DNA of 64,000 nucleotides. It comes from Cyathus striatus (lineage: Eukaryota > Basidiomycota > Agaricomycetes > Agaricales > Nidulariaceae). The stretch spans positions 124,001 through 188,000 of the forward strand of contig JAOVFP010000022.1 in assembly GCA_025738555.1 (NCBI GenBank), read 5' to 3'. The notes beneath the pieces are model-generated. The model did not search any database and was not told the origin of the DNA. It was given only the letters and a program-made list of their open reading frames with translations. Positions 35,951 through 46,760 of the stretch are shown piece after piece. Each line of letters begins with the position of its first letter. Positions within the stretch are counted from its first letter, which is position 1. A program made the position numbers and the translations under genes.

Positions 35951-37197
35951 TGCTGGCCTTGGGGAAAGCCCAATTGAGCAATGAGTAGAGCGCGTTGTTC
36001 TTCCAATAGTTTAGTTACATCCGGTAATTCTACAACTCCACTAGTGGAGGCTACAGGTATAGAAGAGTCCATATTTATATTATGTTGTACATATGGTCCA
36101 CGAGGTTTCTTTGGGCATGTGTTGGACATATGTCCTTTCTCTTTACAATAAAAACAACGACCTTCCTTTTTGAGTTGGTCGAGATCCATACGATTACCAC
36201 CTTGCGATACTGTAAGGTTAGAGCGATCAGGTGTCCTTTGTTGCGTATTTTGTGTCGACGGGGTTCCAGGGTTTGCGTTATTTTGGGGGCGTCCGGAGTT
36301 CTGGTTTTGATTCTGAGGTCGTCCAAGATTCTGCTGAGTGCGTCCAAAATTAGCTTCTCGACGATTCCTTTCGTATTCCGCAGCTTTGTCAACCCAATCG
36401 ATAAGTTTGTCGGTGACCTTAAGTCCTCCGACTTCCATGAGTCTTCTGGCTAGAAGAGGGTGCATTCCGCGTCGATATTTATCTACTAAGGCTGTATTAT
36501 CAAATCCAGTAAGATTCATCCATTGCATGAAATCGATCATATAATCTTCAACAGGTCATGTTCCTTGTGTGACTTTGTTGATTTGTTCGATCGCGTTATT
36601 CTGGGTTTCCGTGGAAATGAAAAAGAATTGGAGTCTTTCGACGAACGTGTTCCAATCGGCAAATGGGCAACCTGTTTTGAATGCTTCATGGATAATGGCT
36701 GGGGAGTTTTCCGTTGCTGGGATGTTAACCTTCTGGGTGTCCTGTAAAGTGGGTTCCTTTCCGTCGTGTAATAGTTTCCATTGAGCTCGTTCCTCGTTGA
36801 ACAAGATCAGATCTCCTAAAAACGTGTCTGCCCATCTTTGGGCTCAGTTGTCCTTTCCTTTCTTGACTTTCGGTAAAGCTATGGTTATCTTTTTCCAATC
36901 GTTCGTAATATTCTTTTCCTGAAAGTATAGCATCATACGTCTAATCCAATTATTAACCGTATGGGGATCTCCTTCATAATCTTCAGGAATCTCGACCTTT
37001 TCCTTTGGTTCCGGTCGATCTTCCTTAATTCCATCTCTGATTTCTTTAATGACTCCTTGAGTCATTGCGGAAACACTTTCCGTGACTAGCTGCTTATTGG
37101 CAGGAGTCATGTTCGTCCATCTGGTTATAATTTCATCTTTCATGAAAACCATCACTATGGCTGTGATGAAGCCAAGAATAACTTCGGTGGAGATCAT
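35947..37197 (-). pseudogene. Gypsy gag, two nonsense changes
   Basis: The reading frame runs from the ATG at 37197 to the TGA at 35947, with in-frame TGA at 36844-36846 and 36556-36558. The segments match fungal Ty3/Gypsy Gag: VEIPEDYEGDPHTVNNWIRR, then WADTF, ADWNTFVERLQFFF, PVEDYMIDFMQWMNLTGF, and a CCHC zinc knuckle (CFYCKEKGHMSNTC) for RNA binding. Both stops sit where relatives have Arg (GKDN-R-A and QG-x-R-PVE), so each is a CGA to TGA change. The N-terminus is unusual: residues 5-20 (EVILGFITAIVMVFM) are hydrophobic. This copy cannot make full Gag. Confidence 0.85.
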
Positions 37198-37640
37198 TAT
37201 AGATCGGTGTCGGAGTCAGGGTATGTCGGTGTGGGAAGTTCTCTACCGTCGTTATGTACGGTGTTTAGAAGAGTTTCGTATCCTAAAGGAGAATAGAAAT
37301 CTCTTTCGAACGGGGAGATATATTGTGTGGGAGTACTAAATCTAAGTACATCGTCGTGTCCTAGTTCGGTGATAATGGTAAGGGTTCGGAGGGTAGGGTG
37401 TTCGGGAGGAGTAGGAAGACGAGGTGGTGGAATATAATTCGGGATTTGGTGAAGGGAGAGATAAGTGTTGGGATCAAAATCCGAGTCGTCGGAGTCCACC
37501 GACACGGCTCTCAGAGTTTGAGGACGGGAATAGGGTGTAGGGCGAGATCGAGGAGTGTAAAGGGGAACGGATGAAGATGGGATATGATAGGATCGGGATC
37601 GAAGGGATCGAAGGGTTTGGGAACGAGTAATAGGTGCCAC
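37197..37640 (-). CDS. Gypsy ORF1, 147 aa, Arg/Pro/Ser-rich
   Basis: Starts MAPITRSQTLRSLRSRSY and ends ..PTYPDSDTDL. The stop TAA overlaps the gag ATG as TAATG (37195-37199). The first half is basic, with SRP-rich disorder; the second half is acidic. It lies directly behind the leader, where Gag normally begins, so it may be the N-terminal part of Gag separated by a stop, or a separate protein coupled to gag by reinitiation. No domain is recognised. Confidence 0.6.
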   Translation of the reverse strand: MAPITRSQTLRSLRSRSYHIPSSSVPLYTPRSRPTPYSRPQTLRAVSVDSDDSDFDPNTYLSLHQIPNYIPPPRLPTPPEHPTLRTLTIITELGHDDVLRFSTPTQYISPFERDFYSPLGYETLLNTVHNDGRELPTPTYPDSDTDL

Positions 37641-37992
37641 CGTGATAGATCGAGTAACAGATGCTCTTGAGGATGCTCGGAAACTAGCGAGACGTCCTAA
37701 GTTTCACGTACACTTTCTTGCAGATAGAACCAGCTGGGGCAACACGTGGTAGCCTCCCCAGTCACTGGCGCTGTGCCAAACTTAAGGCAGAGGGCCTAAG
37801 ATGATCGGTAATTCGGACAGTGTCGGGCTCAACGTTACACCGGTCCTCTCATACTTCCAAGTACAACGATCAAGTCTATCGAACGGAGTGTACGTCTGGT
37901 CCAAGAGGTCCAAGACGGGGAACGAGGTATAGAGAAAAGTTTTGCCGGGGTTCGGCAGGAGAAGAGAAGTTCGGGGTCGAGGAATGAGGTAG

Positions 37993-38003
37993 ATTCTTGT
38001 GCT
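37993..38003 (-). other. Primer-binding site, self-complementary type
   Basis: On the minus strand the two bases after the 5' LTR are AA, then AGCACAAGAAT. This is not complementary to the 3' end of a tRNA (no TGG) but is the exact complement of ATTCTTGTGCT in the LTR (38098-38108), which starts about 33 bp after the TATA box, that is at the predicted 5' end of the transcript. Confidence 0.8.
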
Positions 38004-38005
38004 TT

Positions 38006-38380
38006 TGTTAGCGACAGACGAGCAAAATACTCGAAGCCGAACTTAAACACTCGAATGTGAGAAAGAGATGAGTCTTATTGCTAATCTGGAATAAACTAGC
38101 ACAAGAATGACGAACTACTGACTAGAAAGACCGTATTTATAGAAAAGAATCATGAAGGAGTCGCATGTACATTAGTCTACACTACAACGCATGTTACTGT
38201 GCTTCTACATTAAGAACTCATGTAATACGTATGGCCGAACTGTGCAACTGTGCCCACAGTGATGATGAGTAACGTATGTTGATATGCATGGTGTCCGCAT
38301 TGTAGGTCATGTGACTAATCACATGACATAGATAAGATATTGATTAGATAAAAGATTAGATAAATGGTGAAATCCTAACA
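38006..38380 (-). repeat. 5' LTR of the Gypsy element, with promoter
   Basis: 375 bp. On the minus strand TATAAATA is at 38134-38141 and the predicted transcript start at about 38108. A palindrome CATGTGATTAGTCACATG is present near the start. Identical to the 3' LTR except T for C at 38285. Confidence 0.95.
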
Positions 38381-38724
38381 AGCTGGGACTTCAGTTGAAG
38401 GCATGAGTTCAAGAGTTTTGGAGAAGCATATAGATTATGAATGGCCAAAGTGTAAAGGCAAGAGGATGATTTCAAGAGAAGTTCAGGGATACCTTGAATT
38501 GGACAATGTTTTGGGGCATTGTAATTTGTCTTTATTGAGAGCTCTTCCAAGGGAGGAATAGAATCTATTTGGAAGGGAACCATTACCCTCAAAGAGCAGG
38601 TGTCTATATTCAATGCTGTCAAAGAAGGCATTTGAGAGATTCCTGATACAATGCAGTCTCTACTCCAATTGGTTCTAGAGTCCCATGTAACCCAACTGTT
38701 AGAGCAGGTTTGTTGTAAGTGCAA
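38381..38724 (-). pseudogene. LRR-like (F-box type) gene, 5' part, cut by the Gypsy insertion
   Basis: The minus-strand frame has MPSLTALNIDTCSL, IPPLEELSIKTNY and SSCLYTLAIHNL, leucine-rich units that run straight into the part at 31543 once the insertion and one AGCTG are removed. Beyond 38724 the frame is lost and no F-box is visible, so the gene was already incomplete or has unseen introns. I found no CG dinucleotide here. Confidence 0.6.
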
Positions 38725-39163
38725 ATGATTTTGAATAAAATATGCACATGCTCACCTAACCCTTTTAGACATTCAAGACTATCACATTTCTGGTATGCAT
38801 CTTTAGTTCATTGAAATCTAGTAATTAAACTGCACATGCATTTAAAAGCTCATCTATATGCATCTGTAACTTTTCTATTCTCAATTGTTTAAGCTCAAAG
38901 ACAATAAATAAATAAATGGTAAGGTTTATTGTGTACTAGAGAGAAAGAAGCAGCAACAGTATGAGAGTTCAAACTTGGCAGATTTGTAGTGTTGCTACCA
39001 CAGATCAGTCACTTCAATTGTGATTATAAATCTAATCATAAATTCAAACCAGAGGTAAAAACCAATTCTACATCATAAGTATATGTATTTATGACATACT
39101 TATTATTTATTTACATTACTAGAAAATACCTACAGCAGTGATATATAATGCAGTGTAAGTAAC

Positions 39164-42100
39164 CTATCTGCTTTGTATTTCAATAAGATGTACCTTTAGA
39201 TTCTCTGCCTCAGTTAATTTTCCAAGAGCTGAATAAGTTAATGCAAGATTATATGCACTTTTTATTGTGTCAGAGTGCTCTTTGCCTAGCAGCTTAGTAA
39301 ATATTTTTAAAACTTGTACCTGCAGCTGTTCTGATTCATTCAATTTTCCAAGTTGAAAAACAGTTGCAGCCAAATTACTCATACTTCGCAGTGTTTCTGG
39401 ATGATTTTCACCTAGCAGCCTAATACATGTCTCGAAGATATGTATCTGAAGCAGTTCTGCATCATTCAATTTTCCAAGCTCTGATAATGTTGCTGCCAAA
39501 TTATTCATGCTGGTCAGTGTATCTGGATGGTTTTCACCTATTAGCTTGGTATGTCCTTCCAAGATTTGTAACTGTAACTCTTCTGCTTCATTCCACTTTC
39601 CAAGACTGCAATATGTTGATGCCAGATTTCTCATACTTGTCAGAGTATCTAGATGGTCTATTCCAAGTAACTTGATATATCTCTCAAAAATTTGTATCTG
39701 TAGCTTTTCTGCTTCATTCCATTTTTCAAGACTGCAATAAGATACTGCCAAATTGCTCATAGATGCTAAAATATCTGGATGTTCACCACCTAGCACTTTG
39801 ATCTTATTCTCTAAAAGATTCAATTGCAGCTCTACTGCTTCATTCCATTTTTCAAGATTGATATACACTGATATCAAATTGCTTGCACTTCTCAGTGTTT
39901 GTGGATGATTTTCACCAAGCCTCTTGGCACATTTCTCATAGACTTTCATGAACAGATCTTCTGCAATTTCCCATCTTTCAATATTGGCATAAATTGTTGC
40001 CAAATGTCCCATACTTGTCAGTGTATCCAAATGATCTTCACCCAGTAGCTTGGTATGTATATTTAGCACATGCACATGCAGTGCTTCTGCTTCATTCCAT
40101 TTCTCAAGATTGGAGTAAGTTGAAGCCAGATAACTCATACTTGTCAGTGTATGTGGATGCTCTTCACCTAGTGTCTTGGTATACATATTCATAATATTCA
40201 CCTGCAGCTCTTCTGCCTCCTTCCACTTTTCAAGATCACAATATGTCAATGCCAAATTGCTCATAAAAGTCAATGTATGTGGATGATCTTCACCATATAG
40301 GTTAGTAAACATATTCAGAGTATCTTTCTTAATCTTCTCTGCCTCAATCCATTTTCCAAGACCAGAATATGTTGATGCCAAATTGCTCATACTCTTCAAG
40401 GTATCTGGATGTTCCTCTCCTAACAGCTTGGTAAATATCTCTGAGACATGTATCTGCATTTCTTCTGCCTCCTTCCATTTTCCACATTGAGAGTAAGTTG
40501 ATGCCAAATGGCCCATACATGTCAGTGTATGTGGATGCTCATTTCCCAGTAGCTTTGTATGTATCTTCAGTACATGCAATTGTAGGTCTTCTGCCTCATT
40601 CCATTTTCCAATATTGGAGTAACTTAATGCCAAATTACTCATACTTCTTAATGTATCTGGATGCTCCACACCTAGCAGTTTCTTATGTAGCTCCAATATA
40701 TGTACAAACAAATCATCTGCCATTTTCCATTTTCCATGATTGGCATAGGTTGCTGCTAAGTTGCTCATACTTCTTAGTGTATTAGGATGATCTTCACCAA
40801 GCAGCTTGGTATATATTTTAATAATATTTATTAACAGTGTTTCTGCATCATTCCATTTGCCAAGGTGAGAATATGTTTCTGCCAAAATGTTCATATTTGT
40901 AAGTGTGTTGGAATCATTATCTCCAAGTAACTCTGTATCATTTTGTACAATTTTTCTCAGCAAATTCTCTAATTCTTTGTACTTTCCAGATTTTTTCAAT
41001 GCTGTTGCAAACTTATTGGATGTATCAAAATAATAATTGACCTTCATCATATTATTCATTTTTGATATAATCTGTAGTATATGCAAAGTAATATCTTGTG
41101 CATATTCATATTCTTCTGTGGATCTTTATATGTTATAGATGTTGACAATATACCACATGCATTTTCTACCCAGTATATTCTCTCTTTTATAGGTAATCTA
41201 TCCTGACACCAAAGCTGAATTAATGGATGTAAACTTAAATATTTCATATTTTCTTTCTTAATCAATGCATAGGACAAAAGGATAGATATGGATTTATTGA
41301 ATAGGTATTCATCCAATTCATTGTCTTCATCTATATTGAACAGCTCCTTTTCCATAATTGTGACAAATATAGGCCTGACATCATTTTTATATTGCTCAAC
41401 ACAAGAGTTATAGTATTTTGCAGCCCTCTCAAATATCTGTATAGGAATATTCATGTAGTGAAAGAAGGCACAAATGTTTATAACAATAATGGCATATTTG
41501 GCAACTGTTGCATCAATTGAAGCTTCTGACATTCTCTGTAATTTTTGGAAAGAGATTTCCCATGTTCCATATACAGTCTTATCATATTTTGATGCTCCTC
41601 CAAATTCTTTGTTATCCATCAGTTTAGCCCTGTACTTCTTGTATAATTTTAGATAATTATTAATATCACAATTGCCATTCATTATGTATGCACCAGCTTG
41701 AGCAATTGCTAATGGAAGACAACAGAGTTCAGAAACAATATCCTTTGAAACATTTTGATAATCTTGTAATTTCTCCTCTATTCCACTAGCCTTGAGCAGT
41801 AATTCAATAGCAATGTTAGGATTCATTTCCTTTACTTCCATAGAATTTTCATTCCTGGTAATTCTCCTCAGGCTATGATTTCTACTATTTATAAGTATAT
41901 TTCCTCTGTTTTCAGGTGGAAGAAACTTTTCCACTACTTCAGGAGCACCATCAGCATTGTCATAAATTATCAGCCATTTTCTCTTTAACAATGAAATCCA
42001 GATGAGAACAGCATTTGCAGAAAATTCCCCAGACTGAGCAGATGGATATGTCTTGTACAGATCCTTAAGACTTTGTGTCACACTTTCTTCAGAAGATGTA

Positions 42101-42547
42101 TCAATCCAAAATATGCACTCAAAACTATACAGGGATCAATTAATAAACTCAAGCTTGATATATTGAATGGTTCACATACTAATCCTCAGAATCATCTTTA
42201 AATTTCAAACAGATTTGTGTTTTACCAATTCCACCCATTCCATACAGTAGAAAGTATTTTCTGGTGGCGTTAGTTGAGTTATTGGACTTGAAGTGCTTGT
42301 TCAAAGCTTCAAGATATTGTTCCTGTCCAGTAAACATCTCAGCTGTACTCGGAGCTGCCTGACTAATTGGTGAAAGTCGACCATCCCGCATTTGATTCAT
42401 AATCATATTGATCTGAAATGTTTCGTCATATTATTTGAAGGTATTTATAAAACATTGAAGTACCTGTTTGTCAATGTACGTGCTATTTGAATGATCTATC
42501 AACGTAGCGTGGTTGATCGAAAAGTCACGGGAGTTTGCGAAGGCCAT
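39164..42547 (-). CDS. NB-ARC/TPR NLR-like STAND protein (one frame break)
   Basis: Exons on the minus strand: 42464-42547 (starts MAFANSRDFSINHATLIDHS, the N-terminus usual in Agaricomycete STAND proteins), 42180-42412, and 42124 downward. Order: P-loop GMGGIGKTQ, kinase-2 WLIIYDNADG, ILINSRNHS (RNBS-B), CCLPLAIAQAGAY (GLPL), then fourteen 42-residue TPR units of the form LGxxHPxTLxSMxNLAxTYxxxGKWxEAExL, ending at 39164. These proteins are NTP-driven oligomerising sensors; TPR-NLRs in fungi are linked to self/non-self recognition. The frame changes at about 41085-41100, between the NB-ARC part (..SITYKDPQ) and EYEYAQDITL: either one base lost or a 38-nt intron (GTATATTG..CCACAG), which would restore frame. 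From exon 2 to the stop almost no CG is present, although the protein is otherwise clean. A TATA-like TATATAAC lies about 70 bp upstream. Confidence 0.75.
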
Positions 42548-42559
42548 AGTGATAAGCTA

Positions 42560-43590
42560 GTCTGCGTTCTGAGCGTCGTTAGGTTGGGTGTTATCATTCG
42601 GCTGTGGTACTTAAGTTATATACCACGGGTCTGCACCGCATTCTACAGCAATTGGTGATATCAAACTTAATATCACCCATTTTTGATCTACAGGTGTGAG
42701 CTGACTTGATCGTTATCATAGTGTATAAATAGTACATATTGTTCACACAGCACTACTGATTAGTTGGCAATTTAAAGCAGCAAATTCTCAGAGTACGCTA
42801 ATAATATACATGGGTTACGCGTAGTGCTGCAACCTGTTACTTCTGTCGTGTATTGTTTACACTGTTTGAATATACGCTTGAATCAGATGATTTCGAATCG
42901 TCCTCATGTATATATACGGCGGGAAAGGTGCCAATCGAAAAGTGAGAGATCTCACTCCATTGCAAATGCGCAGTCAATGGAAGCCTTTCCACTCATTCGA
43001 ATAGTACTGACAAGATACAATGCCTTTCTTAATCGATTGTTCCACTGACGATTACTAACCTAAATTTTTCACTGACGTGCGCATGTCGAAATACTTATTC
43101 AAGATCGACTTCGTTGAGTATCGTCTTAGCTTTTTCGAACACCGTCATGTGTAGTACCATAATATTGCTTATACTTATTCGCGATTTACTGCTCAGGAGA
43201 AGGGTTGGAGAAAGGGCTTCTGACTGTTAGCGCGTTGAAGGCGAGTTGGGGGTGAGATAATTTGGCGATATTCGGACGAACGCCCGACCACGTGGGACGA
43301 GCACCAGCACGCACGGGCCAATTGCCATTAATTATCAATGTCATTCAGCTTTCCAACCATTTTTCAACTGCTTTCGCTGCAGGCCACTACTTCTACCACT
43401 TGCCTATAGTATCGAGTTGTTGAAATAAAAAAATGGTGGTCCACTGATAGAGTAACGGGAATACATACAGAGGTATTTCATGAAGATATCGTCCCCAGTG
43501 CGGTTATGCCAGTGATGTGGCGAGTTAGAAGTCTTCACGAAGGTTCACCTCTTCCCTCATCTATCACCTTCCGCTTATAACGCTCTTACT
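42560..43590. other. Intergenic, CpG-normal, no gene seen
   Basis: Includes the promoter side of the NLR-like gene. TATAAATAG on the plus strand at 42723 has no gene behind it that I can support. Confidence 0.4.
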
Positions 43591-43594
43591 ACGA

Positions 43595-44622
43595 ATGGGG
43601 CTCAATCCACGGACTCGGCGAAACTTTGCTAGTCGTCAACCCCTCGCTCGTACTCGTCTTTCTTGTTGTCGTATTTACGGGCAGCCAGCCGCCCTTGACC
43701 CTATTGACTGGAAACTTCAGAAACACGACTACGGGTTTGTCACATTTCCAGCAATCCTTGGATTGGCCAATGGTTCATTTACACAAACTCCACAGCTTTT
43801 TCCAAGGTAAACTCACGGACCGTAACAATGGATTTTAACAGTATACGACCTCTCCTGCTGATAGAACTGCTAAGGTCAGAGCTATAACTCTTATTCATCA
43901 AGGTATTCACCGACCTGATGTGAGGTAAATAAATCCCAGCTGGGTAGTCCTATGACCAAATTGCAACCATTCCTCTAGTCGTATTCAGTGCGTGGACAAG
44001 TTTTATAATAAAGTACCTCTCAGACTAGGACTTTCCGGTTCAACATCTCTCCACGATTCGCCCAAAGGGAAATACTCAAACACTCCAATTGTCATCTTCA
44101 GAGGCGCAAGTTTGGTGGGACAGATTGGTGAGATGGTTTCGTTAGTCTTAAAATCTTTTGGAACTCCAATAGGTTGTGTTTTGAAGCACGAGTCAACTTT
44201 AAAGTCCCTTGGAGCAACATATCTCATCGATCGCACTCTTCCTTTGTCGTCTCTCCCTTCTGAAGTCGAAAAAATCATAGAAACCAATCACACCTGTATA
44301 CGACGCTGTAGGTTGGAATTAAATGAGAGCGAAGGCAGTGGAAAGACCGTTATCCACGCTTCCGTATACCCTCTCGCACTTCCTGAGAATGCACAACTAA
44401 TTAAATAGGTGTATGGGATGACAAGTTATTGGAGTCCGGTGAGATTGTTGTGAGTTTCTTGATTTATCTTAAGGATGACTGAATGACTAACGTATTTCGT
44501 AGCCTAACAGGGTAGAAGTACTTCCGAGCGGGCTTTGTGGTAATTTACAAGGGTTGAAGCGTCTCGAGAATGATCAAGTCTCTGCAGGCAAACTTGTCGT
44601 ACATCCAGATGAGACTGATTGA
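43595..44622 (+). pseudogene. Decayed zinc-binding dehydrogenase / enoyl-reductase-like (MDR family)
   Basis: Recognisable pieces in order: an N-terminal substrate-side segment (LDPIDWKLQKHDYGFVTFPAILG), a Rossmann segment (KYSNTPIVIFRGASLVGQ, with Arg replacing the usual Gly), SLGATYLIDRTLPLSSLP, HASVYPLALP and the C-terminus GLKRLENDQVSAGKLVVHP. The middle (about 43810-43980) is full of stops, the segment after the nucleotide-binding loop is shortened and the frame changes several times. Family members are NAD(P)H-dependent reductases, often next to secondary-metabolite or detoxification genes. No function is expected here. Confidence 0.75.
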
Positions 44623-44639
44623 TACCTTAATTACTGTCT

Positions 44640-46760
44640 AGTATGTGTCGTAAGTAGGGTCGACGCAAGTAAATACAAAAGAAAATCAGTATGCTATAAT
44701 AAAGCAATAGTCCACAGAACAAAACGATGCAGATATAATTAAGGCATACGGTATGCCTCAGGAGGTCATACATTCAGGACCCCCTCGAAGTCAATCGAAG
44801 GTTCTCAACTCGCTATCCTATCAAAATGCATCGGTATTATGAAGTAATAAATACCTGCAGTACAAAAGATCAGCTCAGAACGAAAAGGACAGAATAAACG
44901 AGACGCAAACGAGATGTACGGAAAAACTTCGCGATTGAGAAAGTAAATATCACGTGACCATTCCAAAACACACAAACCATCGTTATCCTGTCGGTGCGCA
45001 GGCACTCGAGTCTCTAGTGCCCACAATTCCTTTCCCATCCTACAACGATACTTCACTCCTTCCTATTGTTCACTTCCCACCCCCCAGGACCCCCTGCATC
45101 CCCTCACGCGTCCGCGTAATCTTTACGCTGATTTATCGGATCATGAAGCTTCGTAGTAAAGGTGGTGGGGTGTTGTGGTTCCGCTGCGTGTGCTGGCATA
45201 GGAAGGAGCGTAAGTTTGTGGAGCGTTGATTGTAGGTCGTATGTAACACTGTAGTGTCTTCCTGCGTGCAAGTATGGAGATATCGTACAATTACGTTCCT
45301 TGAGACGTTGATATCGAGCGTAAGCCTATGCAAACCTGGAGAAGGAGGAAGCGACGGCGGCCATGCAGAAAGGGGCGCTGCAATTCACCCTCTAGTCCCT
45401 CGGATGCTTCTTCAGAATTTCCTTGTTGAACGTGTCGGTGCCCTGCCTCTGACTTCGATTCCTTGGAGCACTAATTGACCCACACAATCACGAGGAAGGG
45501 CGTAGTACATGGGTTGATAGATCCCCTCTCCTCCTCTTCCTCCTCCTCCTCCCCCTCCTCCATCCCAAAGAACCCTCATATGCACACGCAGACCAAAAAA
45601 CCGTTCTCTGTGGAGGCAGTGATACGTCAACTCAATACGAGTGCCAACTTTGAATGTGATAACGCAGGGGAAGGGAAGGCAGAAACGAGGGCGGATGGCA
45701 CTGCAAGAAAGCGTGAGCGGTCCAGGGCGTGGAAGGGGCATGCCACGAACTATTAGATGTGCTCCATGGAGAGGTGGGTGGTCAGTTAGAGCGTGGGGGG
45801 AATAATTTGGAAGAATGTTCAGCATGGTGAGAGGGCAGGTCGCAGGATATGCATCGGTGAGTACGACAGGGAAGCTTGAGCGGTCTAGGGCGAGGGACTT
45901 TTCATGGGTGTTGCATGAGGAAGTGGGTGGCAAGGGAGAGCGTAGGGAGTATGAGTTTTGAGGTGTGTGGTTTCCTCCTCCTGCGGAGGGACCAAATGCG
46001 AGGTTGGCCTTGAGCCAGCCGAATTAGAGGGCTACGCTGGCGGGGGCTTAACATGGTCTGTGCGTGAAGTGTGTGAGTGTGATTCCAATCGAGAGAGGGA
46101 GGGAGTGGGCGAAGATATCGGAGAGGGAGGTGGAAGTGGGGAGAAGGGATGTACGGCGGTTGAGCTCGAGGAGGGGTGCACGCGCAGTGGAATGCTGCTA
46201 ACAGATCGTCTGGATGGTTGTATAGTAAAGTGACTCAAATAAACCACGTACTGCTTATCTACAATATCCGCTTTCCAAGTGTCCACCATAGAGTGAGTGT
46301 CTGGACAGAGAGGTTCTTGAGCTCGTAGCGAAAGAGATGGGTGCCATCACTGCCCAATCACCGCCAATCAGGGTGTCACTGTAGAGAAATAAGTATGTGT
46401 GCAGTAAGTACGAGTGGCACGTACATTGTGTCACAAAAAGTTGGCAAAACGCCTGCATAGCTTGGAGTAGATTCGCATTGGTGTTGAACGGAACTAGGCA
46501 AAGCGAAGTTCGAATGATGTCCAACAATTGTTCGGACTCCGGATTGAACCGAACAGTCACGAAGATGCCGGAGTGTTGCCGAATATAACGCTAGCGCTAA
46601 TTTACCACCCTGTTCGCTGGTTCCACATTACTTACTGGTGCGATACTGGAGATTGGCTAATTCCACCTTGTGAAACAATATTTTACAAGAAGTTGTAAGA
46701 GGCTAAAATGGGTTCTGTTGTAAATCATCTAAGACCAACTGTTCACGCACTGTACTAGTC
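44640..46760. other. Intergenic with short repeats, no firm gene
   Basis: Holds a (TCC)n/(CTCCT)n microsatellite at 45526-45565 and two related segments at about 45708-45805 and 45870-45955 (TGAGCGGTC, GGGCG, GGTGGGTGG, GAGAGCGT), a diverged tandem pair with about 160-bp spacing. The 173-codon minus-strand frame at 45412-45933 spans the microsatellite and looks artificial. Confidence 0.4.

Larger units (their letters stand above)
31544..38380 (-). mobile_element. Ty3/Gypsy chromovirus, nearly intact, 6.84 kb
   Basis: Complete LTR retrotransposon on the minus strand: 5' LTR 38006-38380, primer site 37993-38003, ORF1, gag, pol (protease, RT, RNase H, integrase, chromodomain), a small membrane ORF, polypurine tract and 3' LTR 31544-31918. 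Target duplication AGCTG at 31539-31543 and 38381-38385. The two LTRs, compared base by base, differ at one place only (C at 31823, T at 38285, a CpG). pol is fully open; gag has two stops, both explainable as CGA to TGA. The element keeps normal CpG while the gene it interrupted has almost none. It is therefore recent. The self-complementary primer site places it with the Tf1/sushi group of chromoviruses. Confidence 0.95.

Noticed and set aside
45412..45933. 173-codon minus-strand ORF
   Set aside because: Spans a TCC microsatellite that gives a poly-Gly run, lacks any motif, and overlaps a diverged tandem repeat.
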